Below the pieces are notes generated by a model. It worked only from the letters and a program-made list of their open reading frames with translations, had not been told where the DNA came from and ran no database searches. A stretch of 56,004 bases of DNA, from positions 1 to 56,004 of the forward strand of contig JAFLSM010000012.1 in NCBI GenBank assembly GCA_022510955.1, given 5' to 3'. Origin of the DNA: Ruminococcus sp. GTDB taxonomy: Bacteria; Bacillota; Clostridia; Oscillospirales; Acutalibacteraceae. Shown in pieces: positions 8,857 through 16,896 of this stretch; within the stretch, counting starts at the first letter, position 1; every line of letters starts with the position of its first letter. The position numbers were made by a program, and so were the translations under genes.

Positions 8857-9675
8857 ATGATTGCTGCACTGAATATAGTATATGAGGATAAGGGCAGGAG
8901 ACTTTCTAAAATAATAAATAAAATAAAAAGAGACAAAATTACAGTAGAACTTAGACGGAGCAGGGGAATATGCCTTGCATATGTTACATATACAAGCTAC
9001 AACGGCAAGGTGAATCTTGATAAACTCTCAGGTGTTGTGGGAAGTCAACGCAGACGAATTTTGTGTGAAAGCTGGGTTGATTTCCCAAAAAACAGTGATT
9101 TCGTTCGTTTTGAGTCAAATACTTTTAAAGCAAGACTATGCACGAATATGACTTATCAAATACTTAAGGCGTCAAACGGCAGTGGAATAAAATTGGGAAT
9201 TTACGATCCGCAAGCTGTAATTTGCGACTTTATGTTAAATGCTCTTGAATACTGCAAAAATGTTTTGGTGGTTACGGATGAAAGCAAGATGTACTATACA
9301 CAGCTCAATAGGGCGCTCGATGAACTCGGTGCAACAGCAGTTATAACAAGTAATACAGACGAGCTTGGAAAGTGTAATCTAATTATTGCTCCGCAGTCTA
9401 TCAGCACAGAACTTTCTCTCAAGAGTTCGGCAATAGTTCTCACAACTCAAAAACCAATAAAGCCAATATCCGGACTTGTCTATTACGATTATAATTTTAA
9501 AATACCTACAAGTTTTGCAAAAATTAAGCCCGATATGCTGTCTGATGAATATTTTTGTTCGGCACTTTACACACTTGAAAACCAATATGAACTCGGCACA
9601 ATCACTCCTAACTTATGCACCAACGGAACTAATTCTCAAACTGTATCGTCAATTTTAAAGTTTTTATCTGAATAA
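8857..9675 (+). CDS. Hypothetical protein, alpha/beta-like, unknown function
   Basis: 272 residues from the ATG at 8857, chosen because GAGGTG lies 6 bases upstream; an in-frame ATG at 8836 has no RBS. I do not recognise a named domain. The second half alternates short hydrophobic strands with polar helices (KNVLVVTDE.., ATAVITSNTDE, CNLIIAPQSI), suggesting a Rossmann-like or receiver-like sheet. No signal peptide or membrane span is seen. Its start sits at the foot of the upstream terminator hairpin, so it may depend on readthrough. The greA promoter follows 30 bases after its end. Confidence 0.75.
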   Translation: MIAALNIVYEDKGRRLSKIINKIKRDKITVELRRSRGICLAYVTYTSYNGKVNLDKLSGVVGSQRRRILCESWVDFPKNSDFVRFESNTFKARLCTNMTYQILKASNGSGIKLGIYDPQAVICDFMLNALEYCKNVLVVTDESKMYYTQLNRALDELGATAVITSNTDELGKCNLIIAPQSISTELSLKSSAIVLTTQKPIKPISGLVYYDYNFKIPTSFAKIKPDMLSDEYFCSALYTLENQYELGTITPNLCTNGTNSQTVSSILKFLSE

Positions 9676-9705
9676 GTTGAGAATGAATATATGCATTGTA
9701 AATAC

Positions 9706-9733
9706 TTGACAATGTGCTACAAAATGATATAAT
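9706..9733 (+). promoter_or_regulatory. Consensus sigma-A promoter for greA-lysS
   Basis: TTGACA (9706-9711), 16-bp spacer, TATAAT (9728-9733). It lies about 220 bases before greA; a repeat element fills most of the resulting 5' leader. Confidence 0.75.
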
Positions 9734-9760
9734 TAATTAAATACAGTTTTTTAATACTCA

Positions 9761-9916
9761 TACTAATCTTCAATAGAATAGCAGCTATCTTTTCGGCAGA
9801 TTTTGCACTGTACTTCGTCCTTCTCCTTGGCAGGCGACAGCCTGTCAGTGTCGTCGTCCTTGTACAGCACAAAATCTGCTCGAAAATCTTTTCTACTCTT
9901 CTATTGGCGATTAGTA
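9761..9916. repeat. MITE-like element, copy 1 (156 bp), in the greA leader
   Basis: The ends are imperfect inverted repeats: TACTAATCTTCAATAGAA at the left; at the right, read in reverse, TACTAATCGCCAATAGAAG. A TA flanks each side. A related 121-bp copy lies at 47173-47293 and lacks about 35 bases of the middle, which holds a small dyad (CAGGCGACAGCCTG). No reading frame is conserved. The transposase that would move it is not in the window. Confidence 0.7.
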
Positions 9917-9950
9917 TAAATAGAATTTCACTATGAAAGGACGATAAATT

Positions 9951-10433
9951 ATGGCAGCAAAACCAACAATGCTTACTGCTGAAGGTCTTAAAAATCTTGA
10001 GGAAGAACTCCATTTTCTGCAAAATGTCAAAAGAAAGGAAATTGCGGAGAAAATCAAGGTAGCCCGTTCGTACGGTGACCTTTCGGAAAACAGCGAATAC
10101 GATGATGCCAAAAACGAGCAGGCAATTATGGAGGCAAGAATTACTACTATCGAGTCAATTCTTAAAACTGCCGTAATCATTGATGAGTCTGACACTTCAA
10201 CTGAGAATGTTCACCTTACATCAGTAGTAACTGTTGAAATGATAAAAACAGGCAGACAGTCAAAGTACAAGATTGTAGGTTCAGGTTCTAATGAAACAAA
10301 TCCTCGTGAGGGTAAAATTTCTGATGAATCACCTGTTGGCAAGGCTCTTATGGGCAAAAGCGTCGGTGATGTTGTTGAGGTTGAAACTCCGAGCGGCACA
10401 ATCGCATTAAAGATAATCGAAATTTCAAAATAA
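9951..10433 (+). CDS. greA: Transcription elongation factor GreA
   Basis: 160 residues, normal length. It rescues backtracked RNA polymerase by stimulating transcript cleavage. The N-terminal coiled coil carries the acidic tip (GDLSENSEYDDAKNEQ, about residues 41-56), and the C-terminal FKBP-like domain has SPVGKALMGKSVGDVVEV. RBS GAAAGGACG precedes the ATG. lysS follows after about 60 bases, the common greA-lysS pairing of Firmicutes. Confidence 0.97.
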   Translation: MAAKPTMLTAEGLKNLEEELHFLQNVKRKEIAEKIKVARSYGDLSENSEYDDAKNEQAIMEARITTIESILKTAVIIDESDTSTENVHLTSVVTVEMIKTGRQSKYKIVGSGSNETNPREGKISDESPVGKALMGKSVGDVVEVETPSGTIALKIIEISK

Positions 10434-10442
10434 TCTGCTGCG

Positions 10443-10468
10443 GACGGATTCCCCAATGGGGTTCCGTC
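10443..10468 (+). other. Intergenic hairpin between greA and lysS
   Basis: GACGGA-tt-CCCC (from 10443) pairs with GGGG-t-TCCGTC (to 10468). No T-run follows, so it is not a terminator; it may protect the mRNA end or tune lysS expression. Confidence 0.5.
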
Positions 10469-10496
10469 AATTTGCAGTATGGAGGGAAATACAGTT

Positions 10497-11981
10497 ATGA
10501 GTCAAAAGCCACAGCAGGCTAACACAAGTGATGTTATTCAGGTTAGATATGACAAGCTTGACGCTTTAAGAGAGTCAGGCAGAGATCCGTTTGCAATTAC
10601 AACAAGCGACCGTGACATTCTAACACAGACAATTAAAGAAAACTTTGATGAATACGAAAACAAGGATGTCTGTGTTGCAGGTCGAATTCTTTCAAGGAGA
10701 GGCAAGGGTAAGGTTTCTTTCCTTGATTTACACGACCGCACAGGTAAAATCCAGATTTTTGCAAAGTTTGATGATATTGGCGAGGAGGAATACGGTTTCC
10801 TCAAAAAGTGGGATATTGGTGATATTGTAGAGGTTAAAGGCTTTGTGTTCAAAACACAGATGGGCGAAATCTCAATTCACGCAAAGGAAGTAAAGTTACT
10901 CTCAAAGTCTTTAAAGCCGTTACCTGAGAAGTATCACGGTCTTACAAATACTGACCTTCGTTATCGTCAGCGTTATGTTGACCTCATTATGAATCCTGAG
11001 GTTAAAGATACATTTGTAAAGCGTTCTAAAATTATTTCAAGTATCCGTCGTTATCTTGATAATCAGGGCTTTATGGAGGTTGAAACTCCAATGCTCGTTG
11101 CAAATGCAGGCGGTGCGTCAGCCCGTCCGTTTATTACTCACTTCAATGCTCTTGACGAGGACTTGAAGCTTCGCATTTCGCTTGAGCTTTACCTCAAAAG
11201 ACTTATTGTAGGCGGTCTTGAAAGAGTTTACGAAATCGGACGAGTTTTCCGTAACGAGGGTGTTGATACAAGACACAACCCTGAGTTCACTCTTATGGAG
11301 CTTTATCAGGCATATACCGACTACAACGGCATGATGGACTTGACTGAAAATCTCTATCGCCATGTGGCGCAAGAGGTGCTTGGTACCACTAAGATTACTT
11401 ATAATGGAATTGAAATGGACTTGGGCAAGCCTTTTGAAAGAATTACCATGGTTGATGCTGTTAAGAAGTATTCAGGCGTTGACTTTGATGAAATTGCGTC
11501 TGACGAAGAGGCAAAGGCTATCGCTAAGGAAAAGGGCATTGAGTTTGAGGACAGGCATAAGAAGGGTGACATTCTGAACCTATTCTTTGAGGAATATGCT
11601 GAGGAGCATATGATTCAGCCTACATTTGTAATGGATCACCCAATCGAAATTTCACCTCTCACCAAGAAAAAGCCTGACAAAGAGGGTTATGTTGAACGCT
11701 TTGAGTTCTTTATGAACGGTTGGGAAATGGCAAATGCCTATTCAGAGCTTAACGACCCTATTGACCAGAGAGAGCGTTTTAAGGCTCAGGAAGAACTTTT
11801 GGCACAAGGTGACGAAGAGGCAAACACAACTGATGAGGACTTCCTCAATGCACTTGAAATCGGTATGCCTCCAACAGGCGGAATCGGTTTCGGTATTGAC
11901 AGAATGTGTATGTTGCTCACAGATTCAGCTGCCATCCGTGATGTACTTTTGTTCCCCACAATGAAGTCGCTCGACAAGTAA
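10497..11981 (+). CDS. lysS: Lysyl-tRNA synthetase, class II
   Basis: 494 residues from the ATG at 10497, with GGAGGG 10 bases upstream; an ATG at 10479 overlaps that RBS. It charges tRNA-Lys. It has the N-terminal OB-fold anticodon domain (about 50-160), class II motif 2 (YEIGRVFRNEGVDTRHNPEF) and motif 3 (GIGFGIDRM). The last codons (FPTMKSLDK) form the attachment site of the integrated element. This copy is intact, so insertion regenerates the C-terminus. Three partial copies of the same 3' end follow at 37644, 38345 and 39119. Confidence 0.97.
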   Translation: MSQKPQQANTSDVIQVRYDKLDALRESGRDPFAITTSDRDILTQTIKENFDEYENKDVCVAGRILSRRGKGKVSFLDLHDRTGKIQIFAKFDDIGEEEYGFLKKWDIGDIVEVKGFVFKTQMGEISIHAKEVKLLSKSLKPLPEKYHGLTNTDLRYRQRYVDLIMNPEVKDTFVKRSKIISSIRRYLDNQGFMEVETPMLVANAGGASARPFITHFNALDEDLKLRISLELYLKRLIVGGLERVYEIGRVFRNEGVDTRHNPEFTLMELYQAYTDYNGMMDLTENLYRHVAQEVLGTTKITYNGIEMDLGKPFERITMVDAVKKYSGVDFDEIASDEEAKAIAKEKGIEFEDRHKKGDILNLFFEEYAEEHMIQPTFVMDHPIEISPLTKKKPDKEGYVERFEFFMNGWEMANAYSELNDPIDQRERFKAQEELLAQGDEEANTTDEDFLNALEIGMPPTGGIGFGIDRMCMLLTDSAAIRDVLLFPTMKSLDK

Positions 11982-11987
11982 ACACCG
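11944..11987 (+). repeat. Attachment site copy A (lysS 3' end, attL)
   Basis: The block around TTCCCCACAATGAAG, plus the codons for SLDK-stop, recurs at 37644-37675 (B), 38345-38378 (C) and 39119-39160 (D). The most conserved part is CCCnACnATGAAG. Sequence to the right of A resembles that to the right of D, not that to the right of B or C. This fits integrase-made junctions at the lysS end. Confidence 0.8.
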
Positions 11988-12035
11988 CATAAAGTCAGTG
12001 TTTATGCTAAAGTTGACGATTTTAAAATTAAAGAT

Positions 12036-12063
12036 TTACGCCATTTACGCCAAACTTACGCCA
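12036..12063 (+). repeat. Left-end triplet of TTACGCCA repeats (putative integrase arm sites)
   Basis: TTACGCCA occurs at 12036, 12045 and 12056. The same motif occurs three times at 37500, 37509 and 37521 near the other end, in the same orientation and nearly the same spacing (9 and 11 versus 9 and 12). Tyrosine integrases of the Tn916 and lambda groups bind such direct repeats flanking the core site. Confidence 0.65.
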
Positions 12064-12092
12064 TTGTGTGCAGGGTTTTGTGCAAGGTATTT

Positions 12093-12128
12093 AAGGCTTA
12101 GGAAATTTCTTTTTCCTAAGCCTTTTTT
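12093..12128 (+). terminator. Intrinsic terminator at the element's left end
   Basis: AAGGCTTAGGAAA and TTTTCCTAAGCCTT form a stem followed by six T residues. It would end the lysS transcript. The same AGGCTTAGG/CCTAAGCCT stem recurs after the integrase at 37377. Confidence 0.88.
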
Positions 12129-12189
12129 ATTTCGCATACTTTATGAAATATGTATTTTAGATATAATGAGTCTTAAAGGAAGTGATTTT

Positions 12190-12369
12190 ATGAAAGAGCC
12201 TAAATACCATATCTATATGACAGACAAAGAACGCTTAGCTATTATTAAATCTCTAATATCCCTCAAAAATTATTTAATTAGTCAGGGAAAATATACCGAT
12301 GTTGTTGATGAACTGATTCTCAAAATTTTAAAAGCTCAGCAAAAAAATTTAAAAATAATCTATAAATGA
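12190..12369 (+). CDS. Small hypothetical protein of mobile-element type
   Basis: 59 residues from the ATG at 12190, with AAAGGAAG upstream; the longer in-frame reading from 11998 runs through the attachment region and terminator and is not credible. It is a charged helical protein (MKEPKYHIYMTDKERLAII..) with a Lys-rich end. I have seen similar short proteins near clostridial conjugative elements but cannot name a function. A strong terminator follows immediately. Confidence 0.6.
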   Translation: MKEPKYHIYMTDKERLAIIKSLISLKNYLISQGKYTDVVDELILKILKAQQKNLKIIYK

Positions 12370-12372
12370 TGT

Positions 12373-12408
12373 TACCCATTCCTTTATATAAAGGGATGGG
12401 TATTTTTT
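12373..12408 (+). terminator. Intrinsic terminator after the small ORF
   Basis: ACCCATTCCTTTA pairs with AAAGGGATGGGT, followed by ATTTTTT. The ATTCCTTTAT core resembles the hairpins at 15627 and 35157. From 12409 to 12670 the DNA is very AT-rich with no gene; it presumably holds the promoter of the defence-like operon. Confidence 0.85.
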
Positions 12409-12670
12409 AAGTGTTAATTAAAGATAAGATTAACGTGTTCACAAAATTGTATGCGAAATTTCGTGCTGTTTTTACAATTTATTAAACATAATTTCTACAA
12501 GTTAGTATTATTAAAATTATAGAAAAAATCAGAAAAAAGATATACAATAATATATAACGAATTTTAGCTTTTTATCTATAGAAACAGAATTATATAGTTT
12601 AAAACTAATTTTAATCTAATTCTTAATTTATACAAATGAAAAAACCGACTCGGTGGAGAGTGCGTATCAT

Positions 12671-13849
12671 ATGTTAAATAATTTAAATAAAATTTTATAT
12701 CAATCTCCATTTAATAAACAAATTGAAATGAATAATTATTTCAATGATTTTAATTTGCAAAAATTTAATTATCCTGAAGAAAGATTTATTTATCCTGAAG
12801 AACTGGAAAAAATAATAAATATTATGACTACTAATGACCAGTATAGAATTTTAATTTTAGGTGCAATTGGTACGGGCAAATCCACACTTTTACGTATGGT
12901 TAGTCAAAAAATAGGTCAAAAAACACCAGATAAGATACTGAGTGGGATTGATTTGTACAATAATGATTTTCATTCTTTGGAAGAAGCGGAAATGCCCATT
13001 TTTATAGATGGAATAGACGAATTTGTAAATCCAAACAAATTACTGAACTATATTTGTGCAAAGAAATATCAAAGAATAATATGCACATCACGTTATAATG
13101 TACAACATAATAATTTCTTTACTCATGTTCTAAATCTTAATTCTTTAACTCGGAAGCAAGTTTTGGACTTAATATATCGTTTAAATTTAGAAGATAATCT
13201 GCGTAATTTATTAATAAACAATACAAATGCAGGAAATTCACTTACGCCTAAGAATATACTGCAACAAGTAATTGAACTTGCAAGTAAAACTAATATTGAA
13301 GAATTTTATTGTAAACAAAATAATTTATTATACCAATATGGACGCGGTATTGAATTCAGTTCTAGTCCAATATTATATAAAAACGAATTGATTACTCCAC
13401 CAAAAGAGCTAATAAATGGTGTTACAATAGTTAATGATACACTTTTAAGAAAGGTGAAAAACGATCCTAACATAATGAGAGGTTTTTCTCCGCATGAATT
13501 TGAGAGAATGGTATGTGAATTACTTGATAAAGAAGGATACAACGTAAAATTAACAAAGCAGACAAGAGATGGCGGAAAAGATATAATTGTAGTACAAAAG
13601 TCTATCCTTGGGGAATTTTGTATATATGTTGAGTGTAAAAAATATGATAAAACTCATCCGGTAAGTGTAAAGTTTGTTAGAGAATTATATGGAACAGTTA
13701 TGGCAGATGATGCTACCGCAGGAATGATAATGACAACATCATATTTTACAAAGGACGCAAAAGAATACACAAAAAAAATTAAACATCGAATGGCATTAAA
13801 AGATTATAACGATTTGATTCAGGAAATCAATAAAATAAAGATTATTTAA
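12671..13849 (+). CDS. P-loop NTPase fused to Mrr-type restriction endonuclease domain
   Basis: 392 residues from the ATG at 12671, with GGAGAG 10 bases upstream; a GTG at 12653 would overlap that RBS. The N-terminal half is an NTPase: Walker A GAIGTGKST near residue 79, Walker B PIFIDGIDEF near 116, and a likely sensor Arg in ICTSRYN. The C-terminal 115 residues match the Mrr cat fold: FSPHEFERMVCELL, DGGKDIIV, then ECKKYD, giving the D...ExK nuclease site. Such fusions couple nucleotide-dependent sensing or movement to DNA cutting. It is first of three tightly spaced genes and probably part of an anti-phage system. Confidence 0.82.
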   Translation: MLNNLNKILYQSPFNKQIEMNNYFNDFNLQKFNYPEERFIYPEELEKIINIMTTNDQYRILILGAIGTGKSTLLRMVSQKIGQKTPDKILSGIDLYNNDFHSLEEAEMPIFIDGIDEFVNPNKLLNYICAKKYQRIICTSRYNVQHNNFFTHVLNLNSLTRKQVLDLIYRLNLEDNLRNLLINNTNAGNSLTPKNILQQVIELASKTNIEEFYCKQNNLLYQYGRGIEFSSSPILYKNELITPPKELINGVTIVNDTLLRKVKNDPNIMRGFSPHEFERMVCELLDKEGYNVKLTKQTRDGGKDIIVVQKSILGEFCIYVECKKYDKTHPVSVKFVRELYGTVMADDATAGMIMTTSYFTKDAKEYTKKIKHRMALKDYNDLIQEINKIKII

Positions 13850-13874
13850 AAAAATCAGAAAGAAGGGTGAAACA

Positions 13875-14723
13875 ATGTCTGTTATCGGAGATTCATCTGC
13901 TGTTTTTGAATTGAATAGAATGTTACCACAGCATCAGGCGGCAATAACACTAATTAATACTATAATTCAAAATCCGAATATAAAAGAATTTGATTGGTTA
14001 GATTTGGCTTGTGGGAAAGGGCAAATCATTTCACAGCTAAATGAAAATTTAACATTAGCACATCGAAGAAAAATTGTATATCATGGGTATGATATAAATG
14101 CTGATTATTCGAAAATGGTTACACGAATAGCCAAGGACCTTCAATTTAAGGATTATAGCGTTGCTATTGGGGACTTGGCAATGTTTCAAAATATTGTTTC
14201 TGACCAAAATAAATTTGACTTTATTACTTGTACGAATGTTACTCACGAAATACATCCCCAAAAATTTTTCGAGGTTATAATAGGTGCGATAAAAAGGTTA
14301 AGTGAAAAAGGACATTTATTCCTTTATGATATGGAATCGTTAACTAATCCAGAATTAGGAGCATTACCATTAAAAGCCTCAGAAGTTGGATTTTTAATCG
14401 AAGTTATATTAAAAACAGCGGGAAGTGAATTTAAAGCATCCCCGTCCACTTGGTCACATAGAACATGTAAAGGGTGGTCAATTGTGATAAATAGAGAGTT
14501 TTTGGGAATTGATAATGAAGATTTAGAAAAACAAGGCAAAGAAATAATAAAAAATCTTCACGATACAATTAATTCTATGTTAAATAAAAAACTAGATGAG
14601 TGTAAACAGGTTTTAAACTCTTATACTGACTATGGCACCGAAACAGGTGAGGATGAAGCACAAAAAATTTCTGCATTATACGAATTTTGGGCTTTACATA
14701 ATGCGTTGGAGGACTTAGCATGA
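13875..14723 (+). CDS. Class I SAM-dependent methyltransferase in defence-like operon
   Basis: 282 residues. The SAM-binding motif I is WLDLACGKGQII near residue 41, followed by an acidic residue in YHGYDIN and a motif in FDFITCTNVTHEI. No NPPY or DPPY tetrad of N6-adenine or N4-cytosine DNA methylases and no PC motif of C5 methylases is seen, so it is probably not a classical modification enzyme. RBS AGAAGGG precedes the ATG. Its end overlaps the next gene by ATGA. The substrate cannot be read from sequence. Confidence 0.75.
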   Translation: MSVIGDSSAVFELNRMLPQHQAAITLINTIIQNPNIKEFDWLDLACGKGQIISQLNENLTLAHRRKIVYHGYDINADYSKMVTRIAKDLQFKDYSVAIGDLAMFQNIVSDQNKFDFITCTNVTHEIHPQKFFEVIIGAIKRLSEKGHLFLYDMESLTNPELGALPLKASEVGFLIEVILKTAGSEFKASPSTWSHRTCKGWSIVINREFLGIDNEDLEKQGKEIIKNLHDTINSMLNKKLDECKQVLNSYTDYGTETGEDEAQKISALYEFWALHNALEDLA

Positions 14724-15529
14724 AATCAATTTTTATTTCCTATTCATATAATGATAGCTATGCCAAGACATTGGTAGATGCTATTAAAAAAATGTCCACG
14801 GACAATATTATTTTATTAAATGATAGTAAAGATTTTGTTGGAACAAATTTCGAAATTTTTGATCCTATAAATAAATGTGATTTTTTTGTTTCTATGATAA
14901 ATCGAAGCAATTCTAATTTAATGCTTGAATTAGGATATGCCTTAGGGCAAAATAAAAATATTATTTTAATTGGCGAACATGGGGAGATTCCTTATGAATT
15001 AAGAAACTATGAGTATATTAATAAAAGCGAAGATTTAAGCAAAGTGATATTGGAATTACATAAAAGGCTGGATAAAAATGTTATTGAGGAGAAACGAAAA
15101 GAAGAGGATAAAGAAATAAAAAATAATGAGATAATCTCAATAAAAAATAAAGAAATAATTAATACTATGAATTATAGGGAATTTGAGAATTTTGTTTTTA
15201 CTTATCTTATTGATAAAAATCCATCAATTTCTATATATAAAGCTCAAAAAGATAAGCAGTACGATTTTTCCATCCCGTCATTAGATTGTTTTATTGATAT
15301 AAAAAAATATAACAACAACAGTAAAGTTTCTTTATCTACTATTCGTTCATTTCTCGGACTAATGACTGAAAACAATGTAAAGAAGGGCATTATCCTATCA
15401 AGTGCAGAGTTTACTCTTTCTGCGATAAATTTTGTGAAGAACATTAAAAATTTAGATTACAAAATCATTTTACTTACATTAAGCAATTTACTTGAAATAG
15501 ATGGAAATCTAATGTCTATTTTAAAATAA
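14720..15529 (+). CDS. TIR-like domain fused to a restriction-endonuclease-like domain
   Basis: 269 residues, ATGA overlap with the methyltransferase. The N-terminal 115 residues resemble TIR or deoxyribosyltransferase-like folds: FISYSYND at the start, and a conserved Glu in LMLELGYALGQNKNIILIG, where TIR NADases place the catalytic Glu. A charged helical linker follows (about 115-150). The C-terminal part starts MNYREFENFV and contains YDFSIPSLDCFIDIKKY, a D..DIKK pattern like the Mrr-type site of the first gene. It may deplete NAD or sense a nucleotide signal. Domain calls are by eye; the TIR assignment is the less certain of the two. Confidence 0.7.
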   Translation: MKSIFISYSYNDSYAKTLVDAIKKMSTDNIILLNDSKDFVGTNFEIFDPINKCDFFVSMINRSNSNLMLELGYALGQNKNIILIGEHGEIPYELRNYEYINKSEDLSKVILELHKRLDKNVIEEKRKEEDKEIKNNEIISIKNKEIINTMNYREFENFVFTYLIDKNPSISIYKAQKDKQYDFSIPSLDCFIDIKKYNNNSKVSLSTIRSFLGLMTENNVKKGIILSSAEFTLSAINFVKNIKNLDYKIILLTLSNLLEIDGNLMSILK

Positions 15530-15544
15530 TTAAATATTTTTAAG

Positions 15545-15581
15545 GCCGTCTGTTCCTTAAGTGGAGCAGGCGGCTTTTTTT
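15545..15581 (+). terminator. Intrinsic terminator of the defence-like operon
   Basis: GCCGTCTGTTCC pairs over 12 bp with GGAGCAGGCGGC, followed by seven T residues. Confidence 0.93.
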
Positions 15582-15626
15582 GCGTTTAAAGACTTTTTTA
15601 TATTTTTTTCAAAAAGTTCACCTCAA

Positions 15627-15673
15627 GACGTTTAAAATTACCCTCTCCCATTCCTTTATTTATGGAGGGGTAA
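15627..15673 (+). repeat. Element-specific hairpin repeat, copy 1
   Basis: GACGTTTAAA, then TTACCCTC..GAGGGGTAA around CATTCCTTTATTTAT. Nearly the same block follows the sigma-like gene at 35157-35200. It may be a terminator or processing hairpin carried by this class of element. Confidence 0.6.
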
Positions 15674-15689
15674 TTTCCCGAGCCATCGG

Positions 15690-16056
15690 AAAAGACTTTT
15701 TCGCTGAACTTTGACAACTGAATATCACTTCATTAAGACTTTACTTCTGATGATGTGCGGAAGCACAAGCCACCGTAGCGGTACGCCAAGACCTTTCTTT
15801 GTTTTGGAAGAGAGCGCTAATTCCGTCTACAAGTATCAGGTTGCCCCTGATATGGCGATGACAGTTAGAACGATAATGATACTCCTGTACGCAGCTTCGA
15901 GAAAACCTCGGAGGGGTGAAACTCCCGTGAAACGGTTAAGCAAGCCGTTACTTAATGAAGTCCCATATAGATTTATCTATCCGCAGGGGAAGTCGAGGAC
16001 AAATACTGCGGAAAAGTTACATGGCTGCTTTTGCAGGGCAGCTATAAAACTATATG
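15690..16056 (+). other. Long structured leader upstream of parA, no convincing gene
   Basis: An open frame (15711-16124, TTG start, no RBS) crosses into parA and has unusual composition, so I do not call it. The DNA is rich in short hairpins: GTGC-ggaa-GCAC near 15759, GGGG-tgaaa-CTCCC near 15914, AACGG..CCGTT near 15931, and GCTGC..GCAGC near 16024. GC content is visibly higher than in neighbouring spacers. It may be a structured RNA leader controlling parA, or a partition or transfer-origin site of the ancestral element. Confidence 0.4.
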
Positions 16057-16071
16057 AAAGGAGGAAAACGA

Positions 16072-16896
16072 ATGCCAAACTGCAAAACTATTGCTATCTG
16101 CAATCAGAAAGGCGGTGTCGGTAAAACGACGACTACGATGAACTTGGGTATTGGATTAGCAATGCAAGGAAAAAAGGTACTCCTTGTCGATTGTGATCCA
16201 CAGGGAGATTTAACAACTTGTCTTGGATGGCAACGAATTGACGATATACCTATTACTCTTGCTAATAAAATGCACGATGTTATCCGTGACGATAATGCAG
16301 ATGTTTCAAGCGGAATACTTCACCATAACGAAGGTGTTGACCTTATTCCTTCCAACACAGATTTGGAAGCGGTGGAAATGTACCTCGTTACTGCAATGAG
16401 CCGTGAGAACATTCTAAAAAGCTACTTGAGTAAGTTTAAGTCGGAATACGACTATGTGCTTATTGATTGCAGACCTTCACTCGGTATGCTGACATTGAAC
16501 GCATTGACGGCGGCTGACAGCGTTGTAATTCCTGTTCAGGCACAGTATTTGCCTGCAAGAGCAATGACGCAGCTTTTTCAGACCGTTTCAAAAGTTAAGG
16601 CACATACCAATCCTAATTTAGCGATTGACGGTATTTTACTGACACTCGTTGATAATAGGACAAACCTTGCTAAAAGTACGATGGACGCAATTCGTAATAA
16701 CTTCGGAAGTTTAATCAGGATATATAAATCAAAAATCCCGATTGCTGCAAAAGCCGCCGAAGTGACGTCCAAAGGAAAAAGCATTTATGCTTATGAGCCT
16801 AACAGCAAGGTAGCATTGGCATACGCTGATTTCGCAAAGGAGGTGCTTGCCGATGGCAGACAGAAAGAGCGACTTCGCTCTACCGACGCTCGATGA
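16072..16896 (+). CDS. parA: ParA-family partition ATPase
   Basis: 274 residues from the ATG at 16072, with AAAGGAGG 7 bases upstream. It has the deviant Walker A KGGVGKTTTT near residue 11, the A' motif VDCDPQGD, and IDCRPSLGMLTLNAL. It forms nucleoid-bound ATP dimers and partitions plasmid-like DNA with ParB. Typical of clostridial conjugative elements, where it stabilises the excised circle. parB overlaps its 3' end by 44 bases. Its partner is broken, so partition is probably lost. Confidence 0.9.
   Translation: MPNCKTIAICNQKGGVGKTTTTMNLGIGLAMQGKKVLLVDCDPQGDLTTCLGWQRIDDIPITLANKMHDVIRDDNADVSSGILHHNEGVDLIPSNTDLEAVEMYLVTAMSRENILKSYLSKFKSEYDYVLIDCRPSLGMLTLNALTAADSVVIPVQAQYLPARAMTQLFQTVSKVKAHTNPNLAIDGILLTLVDNRTNLAKSTMDAIRNNFGSLIRIYKSKIPIAAKAAEVTSKGKSIYAYEPNSKVALAYADFAKEVLADGRQKERLRSTDAR

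Noticed and set aside
11998..12189. Longer N-terminal reading of the small ORF at 12190
   Set aside because: It would translate the arm repeats and a strong terminator; the internal ATG has a good RBS.
12671..15529. Classical type II or III restriction-modification system
   Set aside because: The methyltransferase lacks NPPY/DPPY and PC motifs, and no specificity or helicase subunit is present.
15711..16124. Open frame of 137 codons before parA
   Set aside because: TTG start without a ribosome site, runs into parA, and composition fits a structured non-coding leader better than protein.
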